Notes under the pieces: generated by a model | Seen by the model: only the letters and a program-made list of their open reading frames with translations | The model's database searches: none | Told to the model about the DNA's origin: nothing | Shown here: in pieces, positions 16,011-24,603 of the stretch | Numbering within the stretch: the stretch's first letter is position 1 | Layout of the letters: each line of letters starts with the position of its first letter | Position numbers and translations under genes: made by a program | NCBI GenBank assembly: GCA_934433485.1 | Contig: CAKRZR010000004.1 | Span: 124,001 to 188,000 of the forward strand | DNA from: an uncultured Eubacteriales bacterium | GTDB taxonomy: Bacteria; Bacillota; Clostridia; Oscillospirales; CAG-272 | Reading direction: 5' to 3' | DNA length: 64,000 bases

Positions 16011-19000
16011 ATGACAAAGTGCAGAAAAGCGTTGTCGCTGCTGCTCACCATCCTGATGGTGTTCTCTCTGTTCCCGATGATGGTGTCGGCTGAGGGGACA
16101 ACGGATCCGCCCACACAGCCCACATGGCCCGCCGAAGGCTCGATTCACCTGGACAAGGAAGCGAAGGCTGTGTATGGCCAGTCAAACGTCTGGGAGATCA
16201 CGCTCGGCATTCAAGGCAAGAATTACAAGACCACCTCGGACGTGGTACTTGTGATCGACTGCTCCGGCAGTATGGAAGGCACTAAGCTGACCAACACCCG
16301 AGCAGCTGCAAAAGCGTTCGGACAGGAACTTCTCACAAAAGACAGCTCAACAAGGATTGCCATTGTTACATATGTTGATACAGCAACTGCTTATAATAAT
16401 GGTCATTTCTATACGGCAGATGAGCTGAGTGCTTTTGAGATGGCTGTTGATAATGCTACCAATGCATATGGCGGCACGAACCAGCAGGCTGGTATCCATG
16501 TGGCACAGGAATTGCTTGCATCCGCTACATCTACCGGCAAATTGAAGAATATCGTGATCCTCTCGGACGGCGAACCAACGTATAGCCATCCGTTTAAGGC
16601 AACCGCTACCTATTCTGACTGCGCGGCATGGACTGTATTGGGATGTCCGCGTGGCGGTAGCATAACAAATATTGGAGCTATTACACCAAATTATGGCGAA
16701 ATAATAGGAAGCGGAAGCGGTTTCGCATTGTATTACAATGCAGAAGTCATCGCTACCTGTCCAAAACATGGCAATATCACGACTCGTGATTGCGTGTATG
16801 CCCTCGACGGAACATTCACAACCAGTAGTGGCACCAACAACGGCGTAGCCACCATTTGGGAAGCCAATCAGGCTAAAGCTACCGGAACTACCATCTTTTC
16901 GGTGGCACTTCAAGCTGGCACAGATGGTGAAAACACGCTGAAGGCATGTGCGACAGATGCGAATAGTGGGTACTATGCCATTGGTGAAAACGACAATGTT
17001 GCAGAGAAGCTGACCTCCGCATTTACGGCAATCGCAGGCAGCATCGCCATTGCAGCGTCGCAAGGTTCCATTACTGACCCGATGGGCGATATGGTGCAGC
17101 TTGCATCCTCCGGAACTGCTCCGGTGATTACAACGGATGAAGCAGTATATAACGCTGGAACTGCTGATATTTACATCAGTCAGGGAAGTGCTACATTTGA
17201 AAATGGAACGATCCATTGGAATGTCGGAGATGTCCGTGAAGGCGTCAACCCGACAATGAAGTATAAGATCACTATTAAACCTGACGATAAAATTAACACA
17301 GGCGATGTTCTTGAGGCGAATGGCAGAACTACATTCAACTACAAGAACTATAAAGATGAGAACACCGTTAAGGAATTTCCGATTCCAAAGATCACTGTAG
17401 GGGGCGGTAACATTCTTGTTCACTACTACATGGTGAATGGCAATGGTCAACCGATCAATGAAAGCGGTGTGGTTGTTGATAATCCTTCACTTGCCAAGCA
17501 GGTCAAGAAAGAGGAGTATCTGTCTGTGAACGGCAGTACAGGTCTGAGCTATAATACGCCGTATACTGTCAAAAAAGAAGAAATCGCTCACTACACTTAT
17601 TATGGCAGCTATATCCAAAATGATGGCGAACTTACCAAAGGCAACTCCGCCAATGTAACCCTCACCACGGCAAACTCAAACCAGCATGTCTGGTTCGCAT
17701 ACACCCAGGGCTTCCAAGTCGTACATGTGAAGGACGGCACAGCGGGTACTCCGATCCCTTACTCCATTGGCGATACTGTCGAGGACATCTACAAAGACGG
17801 TTTATTCAACCTCACCGCGTGTGTCACGGGCGACTACCTCTACGGCGGTACATTTGAAGGTGGTGAGGGTAGTACATATACCACCGTACACCATGAGTTC
17901 ACCGGCGAAAACGCTAAGAACCCAACATCCTTCCACCCGACCGCAGGCGCAACCTACTACATTTGGGAGGTACACAACGAGTATCTCAGACCAAAGAGCC
18001 TGAGCGTATGGCTTCACAGAGATGCGAACAACGTAGATGTAATCGCTTTCTTCCTCGTAGCACCCATTGACCGCGCATATTACAACAAGGTTGGCTTCAC
18101 TGTGGACGGCATGGACATCGATGCGTCTAAAATCACCACAGAGTATTATGCAGGCGCGGAAAGCGTGGTTGTACAAGACATCGGTCCGGTCGTATACGAA
18201 ACGATCAAGCTGCGGTATAAAAACGGCTATGGAGAATATCAGCTGAAGGACTTTATGTCTCTTGATTATATCGAGAGCCACCAGAGCCCGACAGGGTATC
18301 TTGGCTGTGTGAGCGTGGATAAGGCTGAATACTGGAGCCAAGCCGGGAATAAATTTACCGCCATTCCGTATTGGGTAACGCTTGATGGTGTAAAGGTCAC
18401 AGGCGTTGCAAGCAGAACCTGCACCTACAATGGACAAGGCCCTGACAATGCCCCTAACAACAACCACAAGATGATCGTGATGTCCCGTGACAACCTCGTT
18501 ACTGGCGGTGCGCAGATGGAATATGCTGCGGCAAGTGGTGAGGATACAACCAGAGCCATGATGGTACGCAGCACATACCTTGCCGCTCCGATAGCCGAGC
18601 CGGAAACCCCGCCGACCGAGCCGGAAACCCCGCCGGTTGAGCCAGAGACCCCGCCAGTCGAGCCCGAGACCCCGCCGACCGAGCCGGAAACCCCACCGGT
18701 CGAGCCGGAGAATCCGCCAGTCGAGCCGGAGACCCCGCCAGTCGAGCCGGAGAATCCGCCGACCGAGCCCGAGAATCCGCCAGTCGAGCCTGCGACAGTC
18801 ACCGTAACGGTGCATGACGGCAATGATGTATACACGCTTGCTGTGATGCCGGATGGCGATCTCACCGGAACGCTCGCCTACAGAGGCAGGGCAGGAGCTC
18901 TGTTTGCCGGCTGGTACACGGACGAAAGCTATGGAACGCCTGCTGAGCTCACCCATGTGACCGCAGACCTCCACATATACGCAAAATACGTCAGCGATTC

Positions 19001-19346
19001 CTATCTGCGCGTTCGTACGCAGTGGAATCCCCGCTCCTTCTGGGACCCGACCGCATCCACAACGCTCATTTCCACCGTGGACAGCGAAATGTATCGCGAG
19101 ACCGGCATGATCATCGGCGGAGAGCCCATTCCTCTGCGTCCGATTATGGGCAGTGCCTACGCATACGGCGATATGTTCCGCGTCTACGGTACGGGAGAGC
19201 TGCAGCTGCGTTATGATCTAGATATGTCCGCTTACCGCCGCGGCGACAAGGTCGAGGTCACGCCGTACTGGATTACTCTGGACGGCACCACGGTATACGG
19301 CACGTCCCGCACGCTGACAGCCACAATATTCGGCTTCCGGGACTAA
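16011..19346 (+). CDS. Secreted von Willebrand factor A domain protein with Pro-rich linker and InlB-type repeat
   Basis: An 1111-residue exported protein. The signal peptide is clear (KCRK, hydrophobic core, cleavage after VSA near residue 26). The VWA domain (about 75-340) has an intact metal site, DCSGSMEG (DxSxS near 83-87), and a later ILSDGEPT. Beta-rich domains follow, including a MucBP-like stretch near 465-570. A linker of ten seven-residue EPE(T/N)PP(V/T) units lies near 863-930. Next is one InlB/Flg_new repeat (FAGWYTDES...IYAKY), then a final domain resembling residues about 660-810. No LPXTG signal or C-terminal membrane anchor is present. The 5' half is visibly richer in A and T than its neighbours. 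It probably binds an extracellular ligand or surface. Confidence 0.85.
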   Translation: MTKCRKALSLLLTILMVFSLFPMMVSAEGTTDPPTQPTWPAEGSIHLDKEAKAVYGQSNVWEITLGIQGKNYKTTSDVVLVIDCSGSMEGTKLTNTRAAAKAFGQELLTKDSSTRIAIVTYVDTATAYNNGHFYTADELSAFEMAVDNATNAYGGTNQQAGIHVAQELLASATSTGKLKNIVILSDGEPTYSHPFKATATYSDCAAWTVLGCPRGGSITNIGAITPNYGEIIGSGSGFALYYNAEVIATCPKHGNITTRDCVYALDGTFTTSSGTNNGVATIWEANQAKATGTTIFSVALQAGTDGENTLKACATDANSGYYAIGENDNVAEKLTSAFTAIAGSIAIAASQGSITDPMGDMVQLASSGTAPVITTDEAVYNAGTADIYISQGSATFENGTIHWNVGDVREGVNPTMKYKITIKPDDKINTGDVLEANGRTTFNYKNYKDENTVKEFPIPKITVGGGNILVHYYMVNGNGQPINESGVVVDNPSLAKQVKKEEYLSVNGSTGLSYNTPYTVKKEEIAHYTYYGSYIQNDGELTKGNSANVTLTTANSNQHVWFAYTQGFQVVHVKDGTAGTPIPYSIGDTVEDIYKDGLFNLTACVTGDYLYGGTFEGGEGSTYTTVHHEFTGENAKNPTSFHPTAGATYYIWEVHNEYLRPKSLSVWLHRDANNVDVIAFFLVAPIDRAYYNKVGFTVDGMDIDASKITTEYYAGAESVVVQDIGPVVYETIKLRYKNGYGEYQLKDFMSLDYIESHQSPTGYLGCVSVDKAEYWSQAGNKFTAIPYWVTLDGVKVTGVASRTCTYNGQGPDNAPNNNHKMIVMSRDNLVTGGAQMEYAAASGEDTTRAMMVRSTYLAAPIAEPETPPTEPETPPVEPETPPVEPETPPTEPETPPVEPENPPVEPETPPVEPENPPTEPENPPVEPATVTVTVHDGNDVYTLAVMPDGDLTGTLAYRGRAGALFAGWYTDESYGTPAELTHVTADLHIYAKYVSDSYLRVRTQWNPRSFWDPTASTTLISTVDSEMYRETGMIIGGEPIPLRPIMGSAYAYGDMFRVYGTGELQLRYDLDMSAYRRGDKVEVTPYWITLDGTTVYGTSRTLTATIFGFRD
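18592..18800 (+). repeat. In-gene tandem repeat encoding EPExPPx units
   Basis: About ten 21-base units of the form GAGCCGGAAACCCCGCCGxC encode the Pro/Glu linker of the VWA protein. Near-identical units suggest length variation by slippage or recombination. Confidence 0.85.
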
Positions 19347-19362
19347 GGGAAAGGAGACGAAA

Positions 19363-19572
19363 ATGGGAGAAAACAATGATCTCGGCAGAATCCTCTCGAA
19401 CGATATATTTGATCCGATGCTCCTCAATGACGCAATGACCATAGGTGCTAATGAAGGAGATGGTTCTGGGGGCGTGATCCAAAGAGCGCCGCAGCGCAGA
19501 ACCCTGCTTACGGATGCGGATGGAGACGTTATCGGACTGATGGACGAGGACGGCAGCCTGATCCCGCATTGA
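19363..19572 (+). CDS. Small acidic peptide, candidate precursor or substrate
   Basis: A 69-residue peptide with a good ribosome site (AAAGGAG), 16 bases after the VWA stop. It has no Cys, no signal peptide and no membrane segment. The N-terminal half (MGENNDLGRILSNDIFDPML) looks able to form a helix, as RiPP leaders do. A Gly-rich middle (GDGSGG) is followed by RAPQRRTLLTDADGDVIG, and the end is MDEDGSLIPH with a lone Ser65 five residues from the C-terminus. It is followed by genes for an HprK-like kinase and a PqqD/RRE protein, so it could be the peptide they act on. That is inference from position only, and I know no family for it. Confidence 0.65.
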   Translation: MGENNDLGRILSNDIFDPMLLNDAMTIGANEGDGSGGVIQRAPQRRTLLTDADGDVIGLMDEDGSLIPH

Positions 19573-19589
19573 CGCAGCCAAACAGCGAA

Positions 19590-19616
19590 AGCGGAGGGGC
19601 GGCAAACCCTTCCGCT
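19590..19616 (+). promoter_or_regulatory. Intercistronic hairpin, possible attenuator
   Basis: AGCGGAGGGG pairs with CCCTTCCGCT (one G-T wobble) around a seven-base loop. There is no T-tract. It lies between the peptide and kinase genes, where it could protect the upstream mRNA or lower downstream expression. Confidence 0.5.
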
Positions 19617-19634
19617 TCCCGTGAATAGAAAATT

Positions 19635-20363
19635 ATGGAAAGCATCAACATCCTGACGGCGAACATTCCGATGACCCTGCACCTGCAATACCCCGACTAT
19701 CTCTTTCTCCTCGAGCCATACCGCACAGAGAAGACGCCTGTCACGGAGGCAGCGTTGTCGCCGGGGCATATCGAGAAAGCCCGCCGTCTGTATCACCCGG
19801 ACGCGCCGCCGGCGTATATCGAAGCGACCGAGATCGCGTCGTTCGCAGGCGCAGCCCTGCTGCCGTTTCATCGCGCCATCTTCCATTCTGTGGCATTTAC
19901 ATGGCAGGATCGCGGCTATCTCCTGACCGCGCCGAGCGGAACGGGGAAAACCACCCAATACGCGCTATGGAAGAAGCTGTGCGGCGATGCGGTGCAGATC
20001 ATCAACGGCGACAAGCCCGCGCTTGCCTTTGCGGAGTCGGAGATTGTGATTCATCCGACGCCGTGGGCAGGCAAGGAAAACATGGCGCAGAGAAGAACGG
20101 CGCCGCTTTGCGGGATCATCATCCTTGAGCAGGCGCAAACGGACGAGCTGTGGCTTCTGCCGAAAAGGGAAGCGATCTCGCGCATCCTCTGCCAGTTTCT
20201 GCTCCCCTACGAACAGCCGGAGGAAGCGGCCGCCGTCGCCGGAATGACCGAGCGGCTCCTGCGCGAGATCCCTGTATGGCTCTTTCGCAACCGCGGTCGG
20301 ATAGACGGCACAAGGCTCTGTCGGGACGCTCTGCTGCAATACGAAAAGGAGCGACAAACATGA
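19635..20363 (+). CDS. HPr-kinase-like P-loop protein (ScmC/HprK-related type)
   Basis: A 242-residue cytoplasmic protein. The Walker A loop is APSGTGKTT (residues 99-107). Downstream are INGDKPAL (about 123-130), in the place of the acidic HprK motif, and HPTPWAGKENM (about 140-150). That TPW-GKE block recurs in HprK-related proteins paired with PqqD-like proteins, including the ScmC group. HPr kinase relatives also phosphorylate lasso peptides near their C-terminus (PadeK type). It overlaps the next gene in an ATGA junction, so the two products are probably made together. The ribosome site is weak. Kinase activity is predicted and the substrate unproven. Confidence 0.75.
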   Translation: MESINILTANIPMTLHLQYPDYLFLLEPYRTEKTPVTEAALSPGHIEKARRLYHPDAPPAYIEATEIASFAGAALLPFHRAIFHSVAFTWQDRGYLLTAPSGTGKTTQYALWKKLCGDAVQIINGDKPALAFAESEIVIHPTPWAGKENMAQRRTAPLCGIIILEQAQTDELWLLPKREAISRILCQFLLPYEQPEEAAAVAGMTERLLREIPVWLFRNRGRIDGTRLCRDALLQYEKERQT

Positions 20364-20638
20364 CATACACACTCACAAAGGGCGTAGTCAAGGTGACCGT
20401 GTGTGATGAAGATCTCCTGGTCGCGACCGGTGACGCACGGAAAACGCTGCCATATCTGAAGCACCTCAACGCAGCCGGCGCATACATTTGGAATTATCTG
20501 GAAAAGTCCACGCAGCCGGAGGACATCGTGTGCCACATCGTCACGGATTACGCCATCTCCGAAACGGACGCGCGCGATTCTCTGCAAACATTTCTGAGGG
20601 CCCTCGTTGACGCCGGATATCTGCAAGCGGAAGCGTAA
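20360..20638 (+). CDS. PqqD family protein (RiPP recognition element)
   Basis: A 92-residue protein with the PqqD/RRE winged-helix pattern: a beta-rich start (GVVKVTVCDEDLLVATGD), LNAAGAYIWNYLE, and helices ending in RDSLQTFLRALVDAGYLQ. In RiPP pathways such proteins bind the leader of a precursor peptide and present it to a modifying enzyme. The start ATG overlaps the kinase stop (ATGA) and has AAAAGGAG upstream. The likely partner peptide is the 69-residue product encoded in the same operon. Confidence 0.82.
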   Translation: MTYTLTKGVVKVTVCDEDLLVATGDARKTLPYLKHLNAAGAYIWNYLEKSTQPEDIVCHIVTDYAISETDARDSLQTFLRALVDAGYLQAEA

Positions 20639-20652
20639 AATAGCGCCAATCA

Positions 20653-20689
20653 CAACAAAAAGCTGTCTGAAACAGGCAGCTTTTTGTTC
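20653..20689 (+). terminator. Terminator of the VWA-peptide-kinase-RRE operon
   Basis: AACAAAAAGCTGTCTG pairs with CAGGCAGCTTTTTGTT around a three-base loop. The stem is long and A/T-flanked, 15 bases after the RRE stop, and marks the end of the operon. Confidence 0.85.
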
Positions 20690-20737
20690 GCTTTGGATGT
20701 TCACACAAAATTAACACTATGCTTTTCCGGATATCTA

Positions 20738-20768
20738 TTGACAATCCACTAAGAGGACGGTTTATAAT
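20738..20768 (+). promoter_or_regulatory. Promoter with MerR-type 19-bp spacer, probable autoregulatory site
   Basis: TTGACA (20738-20743) and TATAAT (20763-20768), both perfect, are separated by 19 bases instead of 17. This over-long spacer is the hallmark of promoters that MerR proteins untwist to activate. The gene it drives encodes an N-terminal MerR domain, so autoregulation is likely. Confidence 0.75.
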
Positions 20769-20800
20769 ATGGGTACATCGAAATAGAGAGGGGTACTGTC

Positions 20801-22561
20801 ATGCGCATCGGAGAAGTGGAGCAGCAAACCGGACTGCCGCGCAAAACCATACGATTTTACGAACAAAAGGGGCTACTCGCCGTGGAGCGTTCAGAAAATT
20901 CGTATCGAGAGTACGACGAGGGAATGCTCACACGGCTGAAAACCATTGCCATTCTGCGCCGTGCCGGTATTTCCGTCGTCGATCTCCAGCTGTGGACGGA
21001 CGGCGTCATTACAACAAAGGAAATGCTGCGAAAGCGTTTGCACGAATTGAAGGATAGCGTAGACACCGCGGCGGATCAGGTAAAGCTGTGTCAGAACCTG
21101 CTCGCCGGCTCGGATTTTGCGTCTTTATTCGACGATTTGCAGGAGCCAGACGTGGATGACGCACCGGATGGAACAGAGCAAACAACGGCGGAAAACGAGC
21201 CCGCCTTGCTCGGTATCGACATCGGCACCACTACCATCAGCGCGGTGGTCCTGACAATTCCGACGCACCGTCTGCGCGGCGTTTACACCATCGCAAGCGG
21301 CGCGGATCTACCGGAAACACTGCCATTCGCGAAAACGCAGGACGCGGCAGGGATCGTAAACCGGATCGATAAGCTGATCGATGCGTTGCTGCATCGCTGC
21401 CCGACGATTTGCGCGATTGGTATCACAGGGCAAATGCACGGGATCGTCTATATGGACGAAAACGGTAAACTTCTGTCGCCGCTCTATACGTGGGAAGACA
21501 ACCGCGCCGGGGAGGAATACGACGGCGTTGTCCCATCCACCTGCGTGAGAATCCGCGAAAAAACAGGCTGGCTTCTGCCGCCGGGATACGGATTGGCTAC
21601 GCACATCGATCTCCTGCGCCATGGAAAGGTGCCGCCGAACGCCGCGAAACTGGCGACGATCATGGATTATGCCGTCTGCCATCTGACCGGACGAAAAACG
21701 CCGCTCTGTCACGTGACAAACGCAGCAAGTCTCGGTTTTTTCACGCCTTCGCATAGGTTTGACACGAAATCCATGCTGGAATGTGGCGTGGAGCCGTCGA
21801 TTTTACCGGCATATACGGCGGAAAACGCCATCGCTGGAACGATTCGCGGTATTCCTGTATCCTTGGCGATTGGTGACAACCAGGCGAGTTTCATGGGTTC
21901 CGTACAGCAGCCGGAGGAGACCGTACTCATCAATTTCGGCACCGGCAGCCAAATCACAATACTGCACGACGAGCACACGGAGTTTCAGCCGACGTCGGAG
22001 ATCGAGGTGCGCCCGTATCTGTGTGGGCAAAGGCTGATAAGCGCCTCGGCGCTGTGTGGCGGCAGAGCGTACGCGCTTCTAGAATCGTTTTTCCGGGCGT
22101 ACAGTGTGACGTGTGGATTGCCGGATACCGAACAGTACGAGGTGATGAACCGGCTTGCTGCACAAGCGCTTCGTGAAAACGTACATCTTTCTGTGCAAAC
22201 GACCTTTTGCGGCATTCGCAGCGATCACACAATCCGCGGCGCAATTACGGGAATCGGCGAGGAAAACCTGACACCCGGCGCACTCATCGCAGGCACACTC
22301 TGCGGCATGGCAGAGGAATTGTACGCTATGTTTCAAAAAATGCCGACGGAGCGCATCCGAAAGGTGGTTGTGTCCGGCAACGCGGTACGGAAGAATCCCG
22401 CGCTGCGGCAGGTGCTGAACCGTGTGTTCGGCATGGAGATTGCGATTCCGATACATAGGGAAGAAGCGGCATACGGTGCTGCCTTGTTTGCGTATCAGGC
22501 GACGGAACCGGGCGCGGACATACAGCGGTTCTATACATATACAATTGAGACGGAGGAATAA
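20801..22561 (+). CDS. MerR-type regulator fused to an FGGY sugar kinase (sedoheptulokinase-like)
   Basis: A 586-residue fusion. Residues 1-70 are a MerR winged helix (IGEVEQQTGLPRKTIRFYEQKGLL, then RRAGISVVDLQLW). Residues about 71-101 form the expected dimerisation coiled coil, followed by an acidic linker to residue 135. Residues 136-586 are a full FGGY kinase: LLGIDIGTTT, GITGQMHGIVY, YTWEDNR, a catalytic-base region AIGDNQASF (Asp359), NFGTGSQ and VVSGNAVRKNP. TWEDNR, GYGLAT and NAASLGFF resemble sedoheptulokinases, but the true substrate is unknown. The kinase motifs look intact, so it may both phosphorylate a sugar and report its level to DNA. One stop codon ends the fused frame and the domains share no internal restart signal. 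It lies one base before the GH32-like start region. Confidence 0.88.
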   Translation: MRIGEVEQQTGLPRKTIRFYEQKGLLAVERSENSYREYDEGMLTRLKTIAILRRAGISVVDLQLWTDGVITTKEMLRKRLHELKDSVDTAADQVKLCQNLLAGSDFASLFDDLQEPDVDDAPDGTEQTTAENEPALLGIDIGTTTISAVVLTIPTHRLRGVYTIASGADLPETLPFAKTQDAAGIVNRIDKLIDALLHRCPTICAIGITGQMHGIVYMDENGKLLSPLYTWEDNRAGEEYDGVVPSTCVRIREKTGWLLPPGYGLATHIDLLRHGKVPPNAAKLATIMDYAVCHLTGRKTPLCHVTNAASLGFFTPSHRFDTKSMLECGVEPSILPAYTAENAIAGTIRGIPVSLAIGDNQASFMGSVQQPEETVLINFGTGSQITILHDEHTEFQPTSEIEVRPYLCGQRLISASALCGGRAYALLESFFRAYSVTCGLPDTEQYEVMNRLAAQALRENVHLSVQTTFCGIRSDHTIRGAITGIGEENLTPGALIAGTLCGMAEELYAMFQKMPTERIRKVVVSGNAVRKNPALRQVLNRVFGMEIAIPIHREEAAYGAALFAYQATEPGADIQRFYTYTIETEE

Positions 22562-22562
22562 T

Positions 22563-24521
22563 ATGATCATCCAAAAACTGCAAAAATACGATTTTTCCGC
22601 ATGCTCCTTTGGAGACCGACCACATTCTCTGCAAAACGGATTTCTCATCCGTTTCCGCCTCTCTTCTCCCGTAACGGAGCGTGCAGAAACGGAAATTTTC
22701 TCGATCCCGAATGCTGTACGTGCGACAGTGCGGCTTATGACCATTGCGGAAGCGGGGCAAGGCTGGGGATGGAACGAGAATTATACTTCCTATCCCGATT
22801 CAAACGGCGATGTCCCGGTGCTGGAGGCGGAGATTTGTCTGAACGTGCCGTATCACCCGGAGCGCAAAGCGATAAAGCTCGGCATTCCGCTGACCTTATA
22901 CGACGCGGTGGAAAAGGATATTATCCTCGGCTATGACGGCATGCATCTGCGTATGTTTATGGACGGCGTGGTGATCAACGAGAATTTCCCGATTGGTGAA
23001 ATCCGGAATACGGAGGAAAATCCCGTTCTCCACACAACCGATAAGCTGGCTGCCATCGCGTTTTCCACGGTCCTGACCGCTGTGCAGACGATCCCTTACG
23101 AGAAAACCATCGACTGCGGCATTCGCTATTATTCCCCCGACGGACACAATACCTGGGCGGGCGACGTGGTCAATTTCTGGCACAACGGCACGTATCACCT
23201 TATCTATTTCTATGACCGTCATCACCACGGCAATCGTTTCGGCGGCGGTGCGCACTATTTTCGACAGCTTACCACCACGGATTTTGAAAACTGGACAGAC
23301 CATGGCGCGATTTTCGAGCTGGAGAAGCCGTGGCAGTCGGTCGGCACCGGTACCATGTTCTGCTGGAATGGCAAATATTACTTCGCGTACGGCTTCCACA
23401 CGAGTCGGAACATTCCGGACGAGCATCTCTTTGGCGGCGAAATCTACCGGCGGTATGCGGAAACCGGATATACAGAGGCGGTGTCCTATGACGAGATCGC
23501 AAGCTGCGGCAAGTATCCAAACGGCGCGAATCTGGCGGTCAGCGACGACGGCATCCACTTCCACATGATGGATGAAATGTTCCATTGGGCGGAGAATCCG
23601 AGCGTCTACACCAAAACCGACGGCGGGCTTTTCATGTGTGTAGGCGACGGCATTTGGGAAGCGGAAACGCCGCAGGGCAAATGGCGGCTGACCAATCCCG
23701 GATTCCCGCCGTGCGGTGCGCGATCCGTCATGCGCAATTCTGCGGAGTGCCCGTCCTTCTTCGAGAAAAACGGCTATCGGTACATCCTCATGGGACTGAC
23801 CGGTTTCTGGCGTACGGAAAAGGACAGCGACGTCTATTTTGACAGCGCGGCATTGGGCTATGACATTTACGACGGGTTGCTCGTCCCGATGGCGGTCAAC
23901 TGTGGCGGACGGCTGATTCTTGCCGGATGGCTGAACGGCATCGGCTGGGGCTCCGTCATCGTGCATAGGGAACTGATCCAGCACGAGGATGGTTCACTGG
24001 GCATGTGCTGGCTGCCGGAGGATCGGATCGTGACAAAATCCCCTGTGCAGGTGACGAATAATCGCGCGGAAACGGACCCGCAAGTCTCATACTATTGGGA
24101 GATCGATGTGGATCCCCAAAACGGCGGCGCGCTCGCGGTGACATTCGGCGACAATTGTACCTTGCGCGTGGACGCAGCGCGCGGGGAAGTGCAGATCGCG
24201 CCTCCGGACAGCGACAGAATCTCACCGATCCACGAGCGCATCCATGAAATCCCGGCGGATGTAACCAATCCGTGGGCGCTTCGCAATACCCATATCGAAA
24301 CGCGTGATTTCACGATTGCCAATGTGCGCGGACTTGACAAGCCGTATACGGTGCGGATCATTGAACATTACGACCGCAAGATGAACGCCACACTCATCGA
24401 CGCGGAGATCGCCGGAGAACGCACGATCATCTCCCACCGGGTCGGCGCGCGGATCACCCATGTGACAGCGGAGTCCGTAGATGGCGCGAAAATCACCCGG
24501 ATGGAGGGCTATACCATCTGA
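22563..24521 (+). CDS. GH32-like glycoside hydrolase with N-terminal beta-sandwich
   Basis: A 652-residue cytoplasmic protein whose RBS (ACGGAGG) lies in the 3' end of the MerR-kinase gene, so the two form an operon. Residues 1-190 look like a beta-sandwich. From about 195 a five-bladed propeller of the GH32/GH43 type begins: NTWAGDVVNFWHNGTYHLIYFYD aligns with the GH32 WMNDPNG block (Asp as nucleophile candidate). SAECPSFFEKNGYRYILMG matches the GH32 ECP motif with the acid/base Glu. The WMNDPNG residues are not exactly conserved, so the substrate may differ from fructans. It may supply the sugar that the fused kinase phosphorylates. Confidence 0.7.
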   Translation: MIIQKLQKYDFSACSFGDRPHSLQNGFLIRFRLSSPVTERAETEIFSIPNAVRATVRLMTIAEAGQGWGWNENYTSYPDSNGDVPVLEAEICLNVPYHPERKAIKLGIPLTLYDAVEKDIILGYDGMHLRMFMDGVVINENFPIGEIRNTEENPVLHTTDKLAAIAFSTVLTAVQTIPYEKTIDCGIRYYSPDGHNTWAGDVVNFWHNGTYHLIYFYDRHHHGNRFGGGAHYFRQLTTTDFENWTDHGAIFELEKPWQSVGTGTMFCWNGKYYFAYGFHTSRNIPDEHLFGGEIYRRYAETGYTEAVSYDEIASCGKYPNGANLAVSDDGIHFHMMDEMFHWAENPSVYTKTDGGLFMCVGDGIWEAETPQGKWRLTNPGFPPCGARSVMRNSAECPSFFEKNGYRYILMGLTGFWRTEKDSDVYFDSAALGYDIYDGLLVPMAVNCGGRLILAGWLNGIGWGSVIVHRELIQHEDGSLGMCWLPEDRIVTKSPVQVTNNRAETDPQVSYYWEIDVDPQNGGALAVTFGDNCTLRVDAARGEVQIAPPDSDRISPIHERIHEIPADVTNPWALRNTHIETRDFTIANVRGLDKPYTVRIIEHYDRKMNATLIDAEIAGERTIISHRVGARITHVTAESVDGAKITRMEGYTI

Positions 24522-24526
24522 AGCCC

Positions 24527-24555
24527 TTGCAAATCCGCCTCCGCTGTGGTATACT
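24527..24555 (+). promoter_or_regulatory. Promoter of the small P-loop kinase gene
   Basis: TTGCAA (24527-24532), a 17-base spacer and TATACT (24550-24555), immediately after the GH32-like stop codon. Confidence 0.8.
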
Positions 24556-24603
24556 TGTGGAAAGAATAGGACATTTCACAGACTACCATGACGGAGGTTT
24601 TTT

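Noticed and set aside
18592..18800. CRISPR-like tandem repeats
   Set aside because: The repeats are in-frame 21-base units with no spacers and encode a Pro/Glu linker.
19635..20638. Lasso peptide cluster
   Set aside because: Kinase and RRE proteins fit, but no lasso cyclase or leader peptidase gene is present and the peptide lacks the usual core layout.
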